A DNA stretch of 64,000 nucleotides from Ashinkailepas kermadecensis (lineage: Eukaryota; Arthropoda; Thecostraca; Neolepadidae): contig JAOTOM010004122.1 in assembly GCA_034440615.1 (NCBI GenBank), forward strand, positions 62,001 to 126,000. Direction: 5' to 3'. The position numbers were made by a program, and so were the translations under genes. The stretch's first letter is position 1; every line of letters begins with the position of its first letter. The notes below the pieces were generated by a model. The model worked only from the letters and a program-made list of their open reading frames with translations. It had not been told where the DNA came from and ran no database searches. Shown in pieces: positions 1 through 11,060 of this stretch.

Positions 1-2057
1 GCTCTCGTCTGCAAATAGTCAATATGATATATTGGTAGGCATGTCATCAAAAAGATCATTAATTATAATTTTACTATATATGTTATATAATACTGGTGAA
101 AGACAACTTCCCTGTGGTAGGCCGTTCTGAAGCAATGTGGATCGGAAATGGCTGACCGGCACCTAATGTGGAATCGATGAGAACCAGATAAAAAAACCTA
201 CTAAATAATGTGCTAAATGTCCTTTTATACCGAGCTGTTGAATTTTGAAGAGTAATGCGGGTTTGATAAAAAAATGTCGTACGCTTTGCTGATGTCTAAA
301 AATACTGCGACTGTGTGTTCATGTTTTTTTTTATAGCCTTGACGGATGTCTGTCTCTAACCGAATAAGATGATCCATGGTGCTGCGTCCTTGTCGAAAAC
401 CACATTGAAAGGGATATATAAGAGAATTTGTTTCCAGGTTCCAGGTCAGTCTTTTTATAACCATGCGTTCGAAAAGTTTTCCTAAACTACTGGTGAGTGC
501 AATGGGTCGAAAATTACTGGGGTTACTATGGTCCTTGCCAGGTTTTTGGATGGGTATAATGAATAATTATTTCCAAGTTTCGGGGAAGGCATTAGTTGTC
601 CATAGTGAATAAAGGTTTGCAAAATGCTATGTTTGGTGTGATCCGGTAAATGTCTGAAAAATAATAATGCAAGTTGTCGGGCCCTACTGAAGTATTGTCG
701 GCGGAGGAAATGGCTGCATCAAGTTCTGAAAGTTGAAAAGGAGAATTATATATTTCTGTGTTATCAGAATCAAATTGTGCGGGATCGAGGTAAAAAGTGT
801 GTAGTGCATTTTCTATGAAACCCGGTCTGTAGTTGTCGTTGGAGCTATGGTGGGCAATGGTATCCGCTATGGTGTTTACTATTGCTTGGGGTTCGGTAAT
901 GGTGGTAATGTGAAGTTTGAGGGCCAGTAGTGATCTGAATGGAGATCGTCCGCTCAAACGGCGGATTAATCCCCATATTTTGCTCAACGGTGTGGCGAAA
1001 GTGAGTTGCTGAAGGTAATTTGCCCATAAATGGCGCCTAGCGTTACGTATAATGCAGCGTGTTCTTGCACGTTCATGGTTCCGGTTGATTACATTTTGTT
1101 GGTCGGGATGGCGTAAATATTTTCTAAATGCTCGTTTTCTAGTGGCTATTGCTTGGGAAACTTCTATGGACCAACAGGGGACTGGGGTTCGTTTTGTGAT
1201 AGGTTTTGTGAGTGTAATTGTTGCAGACGCTGCCTGTAAAAGTGTGTTGGTAATTAAATGAATGTTTTGTACTGGAGAAATGTCCGGGTTGTATTGTAAC
1301 GACGAAAGCTCCTCAAATTTGGTCCAGTCGGTCCTCGAAAGTTTCCAGCGAGGAATGAAACTTGGTGTGGTATCGGCAGTTGTTGAAATGGTCGGTACTA
1401 ATTTAATGGGGTAGTGATCGCTATCATGAATGTCTGTGTCTATTGTCCAATCAAATTCGTTGGCCAGGGCTGGAGAACAAATTGTTAAATCAATGGCAGT
1501 TTCTGTATTGTGACCGAGGTGGAAATATGTTGGCTCACCAGTGTTGAGTAATACTAAATTGTGTCTGTCTAAGATGTGTTCAACTATGCGTCCGCGGGTG
1601 TCTGGAAGTGTGCGTGTTCTATCCCACGCTGGGCTATGAGCGTTCAAATCGCCAAGTAAAATGAAAGGGTTTTTGAAATGTGTGATGAGGTTTTCTAATT
1701 GTGTCAAAATGTTTGTGTTGTCTGTGTGGGTGGGAATATATAGCGAACATACATCTATATTCCTACCATTAAAACGCAATGTACCAGCTACGGCTTGTAA
1801 AGGCGAATTAAGTGTAATTTGTGTATGTGTATAATCATTATTGGTGTAAAGTGCTGTGCCGCCGCTGCGGTGTGGTCCATTGACCTCGTCGTGACGGTAT
1901 AGCGAATAATTGGAAAGATTGAAATTATATGTATCGGTGGGTAAGAACCAGGTTTCCTGAAGTGCGATGCGAATAGGTGTGAGTATACTGAAAAAGCTTT
2001 CATTTCGGCCCATCTGGATATTGAACTACGGCAATTCCATTGTAAAAATGCAGACAT
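1..2057 (-). pseudogene. LINE A ORF2, endonuclease plus reverse transcriptase, broken
   Basis: The start at 2057 gives FLQWNCRS, the usual beginning of the LINE endonuclease. The frame shifts near 2000 and continues as a 473-residue open stretch (2013-592) with IALQETW, GDLNAHSPAWD and the SDHYP motif, the catalytic landmarks of the domain. The reverse transcriptase begins near NTSVGPD. After a break near 592 it resumes with GFRQGRSTMDHL and the motif A aspartate in VAVFLDISKAYD (464-225). Motif B, PQGSCLSPVLYN, is read at about 120-85. A TGA interrupts just before the expected catalytic Asp-Asp box, read as FADE at about 15-1. It is a relic, cut by the window edge. Confidence 0.88.
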
Positions 2058-2071
2058 TGGGAGAATAAATA

Positions 2072-3600
2072 TTATTGTTTGTGTGCACCTTTCGGTGCAT
2101 GGAGGTCAGGCGGGCGTGTAGATTGAGGTCGGACGGCTGCACCCGAGCCGTCCGGCTGGTCGGTGACCTTGGCGGCCGGCTCACGGCGGCCGGCCACTGC
2201 CGCGGGGGATGCCCGCCAGCTGGGAGTCGGTCGGGTCACGTGGTCGCCGGCCGGCACCGGGCGCACCGGGCTCGGTCGGCGGGCCACGGACGTGGCTCGC
2301 ATTTCCCCGGCAGCCGAATGGCTGCGGGGTCTGGCATTCCTTGCATAATTTGTTGGCGTTTGTTTGGTCGGAATGGTCTGTGTGTTTTGAGCCAGGGTGG
2401 TTTGTGTAGGTGTGGTGAGTGGTGCAAGTTTTTTTAGTGGAGCTAAACCGGGAATCATGTCAGTTTGGATCGAGGTAGTAGTAGTGTTGACGCGACGTGT
2501 GGGAGGAGCAACGGTGGCGCCTGGGCGTAAGTTTTAGTTAATGGAGAGGCGGCCTCGACAGACCGTCGGTCCTGGGGGAATGACACCCCGGTCGTGGCCT
2601 TGACAGCGAAGACCTCCTTCTCCTTGCGCCATACTGGACAGAGGGGTGATGTGGTCAGGTGGTCGGATGTGTTGCAGTTGAGACAGTGGACAGGTTTGGA
2701 TCAGGTGGAATCAGGATGGGGTGATTCACCACACTTTGGGCAGCGGGCTGCTTGGCGACAAGTCTTACTGCCATGCCCAAAGCGCTGGCAATTGAAACAG
2801 CGGAGAGGATTGGGAATAAAGACACGGACTTGGAATCGGATGTAGCCGGCGAGGAACGTCTTGGGAAGAGTTGTAGAGTTGAAGGTAAGGACTAGGAGAC
2901 TCGTGTCACGTTTCCGGCCATCTTTGAAGGATGTGATGCGGCTGACGTGGGTCATCCCCTCCGGTCTGAGCTCAGCTTGAATATCTTCCTCAGACATGAA
3001 GCGGAGCTCCGGTGCGAAGACGGTGCCCTTGGTGGAGTTGCGGTTGGAGTGGAGTGAAATGGTCACGGATTTACCACAAAATGTGGTGGTACGGAGGAGG
3101 GCTTTGGTCTGGGCTGATGACGAGGGTTCCGTTGGCTGGGGCCTCAATGCCAGGATTGGCTAAGGAACAAATGACGAGGAGTTGCTTGGTTGGCCAGAAA
3201 ACATTGACACGACGAAAGGAGACGGACTCCTCGACAGGCTTTACCACGATGTATGATCCAGCCCTGCGAGGTAGGGTTCAATGGGTTCAGCTTGGGAGGA
3301 CGTGGTCTGGTTCGAGCGTGGGTCAGCGGCGTGGAGAGTGATGGTCTGGTCTGGATTGCGAGGCGAGGTCGTGGTCTTGGGACGAGCAGGGGTCGGCGAA
3401 GCACAAAGGGCTTCCATGGCGTCATCAATGGGAATTGTCCGGCGTGGGTCATCAATGGTTGTGTCGAGAAGTTGGGCATCAGGGGCCAAGTCCGGGATCG
3501 CGCAATGATCATCTGGTGTGGTCAGCGGGGGAAACTCAGACTCTGAGTCCTGTGGCGAGCTGGGGTCATTGTCCTTTTTCCTCTTTTTCTCATCACGGGG
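2072..3600 (-). pseudogene. LINE A ORF1, gag-like nucleic-acid-binding protein, frameshifted
   Basis: ORF1 of this LINE group binds element RNA and forms ribonucleoprotein particles. An N-terminal part rich in charged and Ser/Pro residues is read at about 3600-3241. A VVKPVEESVSFRRV stretch follows at 3246-3205 in a shifted frame. The conserved ORF1 core then runs down to a knuckle cluster at about 2640-2790: RCFNCQRFGHGSKTC, RCPKCGESPH, and HCLNCNTSDH in another frame. Three CCHC-type knuckles in a row are typical of Jockey-like ORF1. A GC-rich Pro/Thr tail (2072-2458) probably completes it. At least three frame changes are needed to read it through, so it is not functional. Confidence 0.82.
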
Positions 3601-3944
3601 AAAAAAAACCTACCGAACGATATCTAAATAAACACGCAGAACAAAGGGAACGAAAATACTACGACGATGTTAACCGAGTGGGGCGACGGGTGTCACCCAA
3701 CTATAAAACGAAATGAGAAAAGAGCGATGGGTGTCGCCCCACGAAAATGAAATATATAAACTGCTGTAACAAGTAGTCAGTCGCGCCAAGATTATGGCAC
3801 AGCGGAGTGGTCAGCGGCTCTGGTCAGGTTTGAGCGGATAGTACTGAATACTCCATGAAGCCTTATATTATGTGCCATCATGCTTTATTGCGCCCAAAGG
3901 TATTAAGCACATATGTATTGAATTACTATAGTTGTAATTATGTT

Positions 3945-3945
<1 letters not shown>

Positions 3946-4011
<66 letters not shown>
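3946..4011. repeat. (AT)n microsatellite
   Basis: Uninterrupted alternating AT of about 66 bp. It separates the 5' edge of LINE A from the foldback elements that follow. Confidence 0.97.
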
Positions 4012-4013
<2 letters not shown>

Positions 4014-4164
4014 GCTACATTTATAACCTGATATTAAATCATGAATTACATATTAAATATATCACTAGGGTATAAAAGTGTTCGGCAAACAGCACAGGCG
4101 ATTTCCCGTGTGTTCCCCGAATCGAACAGAGGTGTTCGGAATACAGCACGTGTATCTGCACCTG

Positions 4165-4505
4165 TGAAAACAAGCGAAGTGTGTGCTGAATTCCGAGGAC
4201 GGACTTCGGACCGCAAGGTTGCACTTTGGAAGGGTGTATCTAGTAATTATGATTGGGGAAGGGACGCAGGAGGAAAATACACCCCTAGGCTGGGAAGGTG
4301 CCCATTCAGTAAATTTCTGCGTACCCCTTCCCCACTTAGCGAATATTTCCGCCGAGGCACACCTCCGAGGAATTACGCCCCTTCCCCAATGATAATTACT
4401 GGATCCGCCCTCCCCAAGTGCCACCCTGCGGGCTTCAAATGCTTATTAAGCCCGTGTTCGGAATTCAACAAACACATCACGAGCTTTAACACGCGCACTA
4501 GAGGG
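4165..4505. mobile_element. MITE-like imperfect palindrome, copy 1
   Basis: The centre is near 4330. The left side TAATTATGATTGGGGAAGGG (4242-4261) pairs with CCCCTTCCCCAATGATAATTA near 4377-4398. Pairing extends outward through GAATTCCGA (about 4186) and TCGGAATTC (about 4458). The right half holds GGATCCGCCCTCCCC. It has no ORF of its own and looks like a short non-autonomous DNA element. Confidence 0.65.
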
Positions 4506-4801
4506 GAGAGGGGGGAATTTCACCCACCCCTCTGGTTTTTCATACATAACTCCAGATTTTACCGGTCGATATACGCCATTGTGTGTACCTGCTTAGAAGT
4601 TCCCGGCGCGTCGTTCAAAGCAAGAAAAAACGGAAATCAGCCGAATCTATTTCGAGTTAGGGGCAGTTAAAGTCAAAACATTTCGTATCGCCAGACCACA
4701 AAAGTCGGCGCTGATGCGCTTCCAGTATATTGGCAAAAGGGAAGTGTCCTTGGCAACACTAGCGCCTTGTTTGATGTATATTGTTATGCTATATAGTTCC
4801 A

Positions 4802-4836
4802 AGGTCATGTTAGGTCACCGAGGTCAAGTCAGGTCA
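4802..4836 (+). promoter_or_regulatory. Four AGGTCA half-sites in direct orientation
   Basis: AGGTCA stands at 4802, 4812, 4821 and 4831, with gaps of 4, 3 and 4 bases. AGGTCA is the classical nuclear-receptor half-site, and direct repeats with 3-4 base spacing are known receptor configurations. No nearby gene is recognised, so function is only a possibility. A short tandem repeat of about 10 bp would look the same. Confidence 0.35.
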
Positions 4837-5032
4837 AGTTCATGACAGGTTAATGGAACCAAACTTGGTCAACTGGAATGTTGTCATAAATGCAAATGAC
4901 TGTCATGTGATTGATGCCATTTTGCATGTTATTCCCTACACATCCTGAAAACTACTGTTTGTCATTGTGTACCTAAGCGTTTCCATACTTTATTCATGTA
5001 TTTCACTCCTTTCTTCGCGAAGCACATTGCGC

Positions 5033-5070
5033 CGAGCCGCCCGACGGAGCAGTCGGGTGGGCGGCCCGGT
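5033..5070. other. GC-rich hairpin
   Basis: The left arm GAGCCGCCCGAC and right arm GTCGGGTGGGCGGC pair around a GGAGCA loop, with one small bulge. It stands out in AT-rich DNA and sits in the gene-free interior of the composite foldback. Confidence 0.55.
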
Positions 5071-5511
5071 TCCGGTAAATGGAACAGGTAACTGACCTAA
5101 TAAAGTGCTGCTATATAGGTGACCTGAGGTCAAATTCCGGGTCTAGCATCTGTATTGCATCATTAGTAATGTCCAAAACATCATTGATGCCTATTTTAGA
5201 GCATTTAAACACAATCACAACGATCCATAGCAATGACAAGCCAAGCCACGCAAAACAAGAAAATTTTGACAAATGTGACCTCATTTGACGTTGAAGATAT
5301 TGACCTAAGATGATGACATTTGTGCACAATAGAGTTCACTACCGTACTCATCCACCCTGCGAATTTCGTTACTCCAGCTTTAATAGGAGCCGAGATGTTA
5401 TGGGGAGGGGAATCCGCCCCCCCCCCCACCACCCCACCTCCAGTGCGCGTAATTTTCAGAGGCCCTCCAGGGCGCGTGTTAACACGTGCGTGTTAACACG
5501 TGTTAACACGT

Positions 5512-5708
5512 GCACGTGGAAGGGTTGATCTACTAATTATGATTGGGGAAGGGACGCGGAGGAAATACCTTGTTTGGGAAGGCGCCCTTCAGTGATTTGG
5601 CGACCCTGATTTTTCGCCCAGGCACCCCTCCGGAATTGGCCCCTCCCATGATAATTACTGATCCGCCCTCCGTGCATCCTGGGGTTTAAATGCTTATTAG
5701 CCCGTTAC
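5512..5708. mobile_element. MITE-like imperfect palindrome, copy 2
   Basis: It repeats 4220-4460 in direct orientation with small deletions. The shared parts are the ATTATGATTGGGGAAGGGAC start, the ATGATAATTACTG right arm, and AAATGCTTATTA just beyond. It is preceded by a GTGTTAACACG run. Confidence 0.65.
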
Positions 5709-6018
5709 ACACCTTCCCGCAGATACACGTGCCGTATTCCGAACGCCGCTGTTCGGTTCGGGGAACATACGGAAAATTCGCCTGTGTTGTTTGCTGAACA
5801 CCTTTATGGCTCAATGAAGACGGTGTTTAATGCATTTGAGCCCAATAAAACATGATTGCACGAAATCACAAGGCTTCACTGCAGCTGTCGTTGAGCAAGT
5901 TATTAGCAGCCGCTAAAGGCGTGACATATTGAGCTTTCGAAATTGCCGCCCTGCAGTTGACCAGACATATGATTCAAGGAAACATAGTAAGCAGCTGTAG
6001 ACAAATTTAAAAATAATA

Positions 6019-6293
6019 TCATGTTTAATACAACGAAGAATGGCTCTTAGATGCTCCTGAGTTTTAGACATTGCGTGTAAAGAAAATATGCGACCTTCAA
6101 TATACCAGGAGGTGCTGAGTTGACATCAAAAGTAATGAAACAATTTCAATTTTTTAAGCTTGAACTTTTTTCATCACTCCTGACGATGGCCCCTGGCCGA
6201 AACGTTGAGTAATAAAGTATAATCTTTATCGTTACTTTTCATGTCAACTCAGTACCTCCTGGTATATTGAAGGTCGTATATTTTCTTTACACG
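6019..6293. mobile_element. Palindromic element P, copy 1, with hammerhead-like core
   Basis: 6074-6293 is an inverted repeat. CGTGTAAAGAAAATATG and CCAGGAGGTGCTGAGTTG on the left return reverse-complemented on the right. The flank 6019-6073 also matches the outside of the second copy at 50.4-50.9 kb, so it belongs to the element. The right half holds CTGACGA (6180-6186) and GAAAC (6199-6203) separated by a GGCC..GGCC stem, the layout of a hammerhead ribozyme core. Similar cores are known from Penelope-like element termini, so a Penelope-derived fragment is a reasonable guess. No protein remains. Confidence 0.6.
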
Positions 6294-6689
6294 GAATATC
6301 ATGTCATGCAATTCGATTTACCATTGTTCTCCATAATTATCTGCATATTCGGACTGCACTCACTGTGACGCTATAGCTTGGTAACTCCAGACAGATTGCA
6401 CAGCAGTGCCGGCCGGACGCCGTTGGGGAAAATTGGCCGATGAGTCCAGCATGTATTCTCATGGTAGCCGTACCTTGAGAAGTCTTGAGACCAACATTAC
6501 TTCTCGCGTTTCCTCGATTGAATTACGCATGCATATTGAAAAACTTACTTGGTTCATGACATAAATCCGCAAAATATAGGTTCTCACTGCCTAAAGGCTG
6601 CGCTCATTCAAAACATTGAGTCCGATAACTGTCCGTTCGTGAGAAACCTAACGAACATGTTCTCGAACCGTTTTTTTTCTTCAGTGCTA

Positions 6690-7960
6690 TACTCCAGATG
6701 CATAACAGTACACAACTGAGCCTAGAAAGACAACTGGACCTAGAAAGCACCCAATGGTACTCCATTAGAACATCCATACATTAAGCTTTACAACTATTTA
6801 ATACTACTTTTAGTTGCGTTTCCGTTTATTGGAGTTTAGGGGCGCATCAACTGCACCGGTCATGCAGCATGCGTTTCCGTTTACCATGCTTCAGTCCGTC
6901 CTAGAACTTCTTCATCAATCCCGTGCTGCGCCAGCTGATGAATTAGACGCTTGTGCGGAACTGTATCAAAAGCATTCCTGAAGTAAAAGTATGCTACATC
7001 TATCCTGTTTCTACTGTCAAATTCCCTAGTTACATGCTCCATTAACTCCAGGATATTACCTAAGTAAGATCTCCCAGGTCAAAGTATATATTGAGTATCC
7101 CTTAAAAGGTTATGTCTATGAAGTCTGAACATTCTCTATGACACGTATTTCCAACACCGTACAAACTGCTAAACTGTCTCTGATTTTCCCGGCCCTTTCT
7201 GAGAACTGGTAGAAAATTTGCATTACACTGATCTTCAGGTACTTAATATTACTCAAAAGACCACATGAACATGACACCAAGAGAAGTTGCTATAACATAG
7301 GCACACTCAACTTCGATCCTACCATACCCAACATCTGGTCAAGCAGCTATATGTGGTGTGACTTAATGCAAGTGTTTTTCTTATAGCTTATGAAGTTATT
7401 GTAAGATTGCTTAGCTTAACCCCTGTCATGGCATAAGCTTCAGTATTTTCACCTGCGCTTGAAGTCTTGTTCTTAAAACTAATGATAATTGCATGCTTAG
7501 GGACCCTCCTGTATCACAGTCCCCAAACACTACTTTGCCATCTATCTCCCTTGGCCCTACACTTCATTGTTCTATTTAAATATGTGGAAGCTAAGGAATA
7601 TCTAAGCATTTCCTGCTAAAGCGTCTTGAGCTAATTTAAGTGCAGCCAGTCTTTTAGATGCTCTGGCACACCTCCTAACTTGAGTTCTAGCTGTCCGATA
7701 TGCTTCTAGGTTCATTTCAGAGTTTAGGCCATCTTGTTTCTTAAAGGCATGCTTCTTCGATTCTGGCAAACGTTTTACTTCTCTGATCAGCCACAAAGGG
7801 TTTCTAACCTTGCTCAGTCTGACTTACTTCTTGGGAATGAACCCATCCTAACCTTTGAACAGTTTATATTTTAGTGCTACCCATATTTCATATGCATCTG
7901 GGCATAACAATGACAAGTTATTTCCCAGGTTCGTCGCCTTTAATGGTAAAACCGCAATAT
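6690..7960 (-). mobile_element. CR1-like LINE remnant upstream of fibrinogen-like copy 1
   Basis: The minus-strand translation is badly decayed but collinear with the better copy at 18880-21240. The part around 6880-7000 corresponds to the reverse transcriptase stretch ending in KAFD-like sequence. The 64-residue piece at 7796-7602 (REVKRLPESKKHAFKK, LEAYRTARTQVRRC) matches REVKLLPESK and the following residues near 20950-21010. The LINE is cut off at the same point before the gene in both duplicates, so it was present before the duplication. Confidence 0.72.
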
Positions 7961-8211
7961 GATAATATTAGTTGACCCGCCCTAATGCCCACATAACTCA
8001 ATGGTACAGCCATAGCAAGGGACAGTTGCAGCGAAATATCGGTAGCAGAGGATTTAAAGACGTGCAGTCGCTCCGATACGACGCACAGCCAATGAAGGGG
8101 CAGTCGGCTCGGCACCGTCGTGGCGGTCGGAGTTCCCTGCCACCGGATCTGGTACGGAGGTCAACTCCAGCCTGCACCTACCAGCTGGCACAGAAATTTA
8201 CCACAGATGCA

Positions 8212-8503
8212 CCGGCTGAGCTCGCCGCAGACGGACTAGCTCTCACGAAGACAGGCTGACCTCGTAACGCAAACACTGGGAACCGCCGAAGCCCAGCTCG
8301 CCACAAACGGGTTGAGCTCTCTCAAACACAGTTTGACCTCGCCACGCGCAGACTGGGATCCATCGAAGGCGAGCTCGCCACAGACAGGCTGAGCTCCCTC
8401 GAAGACAGGTTGAGCTCTCCTGAAGACAGGCTGAGCTCGCCCGAAGACAGGCTGGGCTCTCCAAAAGACATACTGAGCTCTCCTGAAGACAGGCTGACGG
8501 CAC
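8212..8503 (+). repeat. 21-bp minisatellite upstream of fibrinogen-like copy 1
   Basis: Units resemble GAAGACAGGCTGAGCTCTCC plus one base, about 12-14 copies, more diverged at the 5' end. Plus-strand translation from 8335 to a stop at 8562 gives a seven-residue repeat of the EDRLSSP/EDRLSSL type, with leucine spacing like a coiled-coil heptad. That frame does not join the main reading frame at 8658. It could be a decayed coiled-coil exon of the neighbouring gene or a simple minisatellite. Confidence 0.8.
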
Positions 8504-8657
8504 CATCCACCGACGGCGCCATCCACCGACGGCACCGGCACGCCTGCGACAGGTCCGCCTGACACCGCCACTCCGTTCACCCCAGCTGTTCGCCGCCAGC
8601 TGGAGTGTGTACCGGCCGTCGGCGGTGACAGGTGAGCGTTCTCACGAGAGCGACGCC

Positions 8658-9617
8658 ATGACGCGTCGGGAGCCGCAGGGAGCTGAGAGACCGCGCTCGC
8701 TGCTCGCCGCCGTGCTCATAGTGATCACCGCGGCGCACAGCGTCACCTGTCGCATCGGTCACGTCACGTCCGCTCAGCACATCAGTGGCAGCCCGCTGTC
8801 GGCCCGACATGCGCTCTCCCGCCTGCAGTGCGGCCTGCACTGTCTGTCGACGGAGTCGTGCGACACCTTCACCTGGCGACCGGCCGGCGGTGAGTGCCAC
8901 CTGTTCACCTGGCAGGACGGCTGCGACCAGGAACGACTGGCCGACAGCGCCGACGGCACGGAGGTGGTTCGTCTGCAGCGTTGTCCGCGCACGTGTCGCG
9001 ACCTGCGCGACCTCGGCGTCACCGCTGACGGCGTGTACCAGCTGTCGGCCGTAGCCGTGCCCGTGCTCTGCGACCTGACGCTCGACGGCGGCGGCTGGAC
9101 CCTGCTCGTCACCTCCACGTCCATCGACGGCTGGAACACCACATCGGCACGAGAGCGCAGAACCCAGTCGCCATCGCTCACCAACAACTACTCGATCCTG
9201 CGCTTCGCTGACCAGGTCAAAGCGGTCGGCACCGGCGCCAGCTTCCAATACCGCTTGGAGGGTCGCGCCCAAGAGGCGCGCCAACAGTGGGGCGGCATCT
9301 GGCATGCGCCAAGAGTCCATAGCCTCATGACAGAGAGCATGGAGCAGAGCAATGTTACCCTGCTGAAACGCTTCAGCTCCTGGACGACGAGCACCGATGC
9401 GATTGAAGACCGCGTACCGTGGATCAACACGATGGGTTACGCCGGAGGAAGACCGGTGTTGACTACTGCCGGCTATAGCCAGGGCTATTGGGGAACGCTC
9501 ATCATGTCCTCAATTTACCGTAACTATTCGCACAGCCCATGGATTCGCGCCACACCGGGACAGGAATCTGGCACTGTCCATTATTGGCTGCGAGAAGAGG
9601 ACGACGCCCTGCAATGA
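8658..9617 (+). CDS. Secreted PAN/apple plus fibrinogen-like domain protein, copy 1
   Basis: This is a 320-residue reading frame without introns. The ATG at 8658 was preferred over one at 8607 because it places a signal peptide at the N-terminus: hydrophobic SLLAAVLIVITAAHSV, residues 14-29. Residues 31-90 are cysteine-rich (Cys31, 58, 62, 68, 80, 89) and resemble a PAN/apple module. From about residue 99, CRDL, GVYQL, VLCDL and DGGGWTLL (residues 123-130) match the start of a fibrinogen-related domain. The C-terminus (QWGGIWHAP, then HYWLREEDD) follows a divergent invertebrate version rather than vertebrate fibrinogen. Such proteins are usually extracellular and lectin-like. Ligand and role are unknown. 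GC content is far above the flanks. It could be a terminal exon of a longer gene or a retrocopy. Long antisense frames here are shadows. Confidence 0.78.
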   Translation: MTRREPQGAERPRSLLAAVLIVITAAHSVTCRIGHVTSAQHISGSPLSARHALSRLQCGLHCLSTESCDTFTWRPAGGECHLFTWQDGCDQERLADSADGTEVVRLQRCPRTCRDLRDLGVTADGVYQLSAVAVPVLCDLTLDGGGWTLLVTSTSIDGWNTTSARERRTQSPSLTNNYSILRFADQVKAVGTGASFQYRLEGRAQEARQQWGGIWHAPRVHSLMTESMEQSNVTLLKRFSSWTTSTDAIEDRVPWINTMGYAGGRPVLTTAGYSQGYWGTLIMSSIYRNYSHSPWIRATPGQESGTVHYWLREEDDALQ

Positions 9618-9944
9618 ACAGCTCCAGCTTCTCAATGATAGAACAGGCACACGAGGGTATTTCGTTTGGCTTGGCTATTTGTTTGTCGTCCAGCATCGGA
9701 CGTCTGGCACCAGTCTTGGCAATTACCTACTGTAGCGTGCCTTAAAGGATGTGGAAAGTATACACGAGATCAGCACCATGGGTGGTCACAGGTTAATACC
9801 CGTATTGGCTTGGTGGTATGAAATGATTAAGCCATAATTATGCAATGAACAATCATGTCATATTAGTGTATTTGAAGTTTAAAGAACGCCTGGGATGCAT
9901 ATGATATTTTGTGTTTATGTTGAAGTGTATGCACGTTCGGTTTG

Positions 9945-9950
9945 AATAAA
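9945..9950 (+). terminator. Candidate polyadenylation signal, copy 1
   Basis: AATAAA lies 328 bp after the stop codon. The counterpart is kept in the duplicate at 23284-23289. It is the first good hexamer downstream of the gene. Confidence 0.5.
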
Positions 9951-10045
9951 CATATTGAAACACATAACCTGTACGCTCAAGTTGAGACGCACCGTCGGCC
10001 GTTACAGACGCCACCAGCAAGGTACGCTTCAGCCCCAACACCCAG

Positions 10046-10764
10046 CCACCAGATGTCCGTCATATTTTGACTCGCGGGACCTCCACCCAGCTGGTGGTCA
10101 AATGTGATACCTTGAGAACAAAGATGAACATTCAAGGCTTCCTTTTAGTGTCGGTACGAACGGTGCTAACAATTATCGAACGTACGGTATTTTCTTCAAC
10201 CTACGAGTACCAATTGTAATTGTGACGCAGGATATGACTCCTATGTCGTAACAGTAGAATGTAGTATCGCGCTTTGACTTGCGGGGAGTTATAAGACAAA
10301 TCGACCAGACCCCCCCCCCGAATAAAACACACCATAGTCTCATATGTTTCATGAAATTCGGTTTTAGGGGTAGTGCCACATGTCGGATGTTCAATTTTCA
10401 ACCCGATTCGATCAACGGCTTCTTCGCAAGGCGATAGGTTATTGATAAGCTTGGCCACTGTATTACACAACTTCTTTGAAAGACGTTTCAATATTTCAAT
10501 TACGAATGGTCCGACTTTCAAAACCCGAATTTATTTGCAATGGGAGACACCGTGCCAAAGATTCCAGACGCAGCCGCCAGAGCGGCGCCACATGCGAGTA
10601 GGACATCAATTGCTCGCCTCATTGGCCACCCCCATGCATTTATTTGGTTTGTGAAGAGGGGGATTGGAATAGTAGAGCTTGGTGAAATCGATTACTTGAT
10701 GTTGGTGATTTCCCAGCTGTTACCGGTGTTGCCGATAGGCAATTTCACCGCCTGAGTAAAGCAC
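10046..10764. other. No recognisable gene
   Basis: The duplication ends near 10045. Beyond it are short open frames on both strands without recognisable domains, and a C-run at 10311-10319. Nothing supports a gene. Confidence 0.5.
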
Positions 10765-11060
10765 ACCAAGGGCGGCTATAGGAATTTCATTGCTGCACTT
10801 GTCTGGAGGCGTGCCATCCCCTGGGAGGGGCTCCATGAGCCGTTGGGTGCACTCGATAATACTGAAGGGGTGCGTTTGTTTGTTCTCAAAGGGGTGCCTT
10901 GTTCTGTTAGAGGGGCACTTTGGGGTGAAAAAGTCACTTGAGCGGGGAGGGGTCGGAGTGGACTCAGGCCTTCCATCGGTGCCTTTCTCGGCCAAGGTGG
11001 CACCTTTCCATTGAGGGTACTTGTCCCAAGTTCCCCTCCTTTATCCGCCCCTGGAGCATA
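10765..11060. mobile_element. Short insert with GGGCGG / CCGCCCC ends
   Basis: About 295 bp, bounded by AAGGGCGGCTATAGG and TTATCCGCCCCTGG. The interior is rich in GGGG and GGTGC and has no coding capacity. The same end style recurs at 11767-12110, 52040-52345 and 52530-52826. Inferred to be a non-autonomous DNA element. Confidence 0.45.

Larger units (their letters stand above)
1..3780 (-). mobile_element. Jockey/I-like non-LTR retrotransposon (LINE A), decayed, runs off window start
   Basis: On the minus strand the order is a short 5' region (about 3600-3780), an ORF1 with zinc knuckles, then an ORF2 with an apurinic-like endonuclease and reverse transcriptase. The 3' end lies beyond base 1. 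Both ORFs carry frameshifts and stops, so this copy is dead. The order and motifs match the Jockey/I group of LINEs, which transpose by target-primed reverse transcription. No poly-A tail or target duplication can be seen because the 3' end is outside the window. Confidence 0.9.
4072..5806. mobile_element. Composite foldback element with roughly 90-bp inverted arms
   Basis: The arm at 4072-4160 reappears reverse-complemented at 5719-5806 with small differences. Shared landmarks are AAGTGTTCGGCAAACA, GTTCGGAATACAGCACG and GTGTATCTGC. Inside are two direct copies of a smaller segment (4220-4460 and 5512-5708), each itself palindromic. No transposase is present, so it is non-autonomous or a by-product of two related inserts in one place. 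The rest of the interior (4506-5510) has no gene. Confidence 0.7.

Noticed and set aside
2075..2437. Plus-strand frames of 60-120 residues
   Set aside because: Antisense to the GC-rich C-terminal part of LINE A ORF1, which has the better explanation.
8577..9320. 247-residue antisense frame over the fibrinogen-like gene (and 22827-22054 in copy 2)
   Set aside because: Shadow of a GC-rich gene. The sense strand has signal peptide, cysteine pattern and family motifs.
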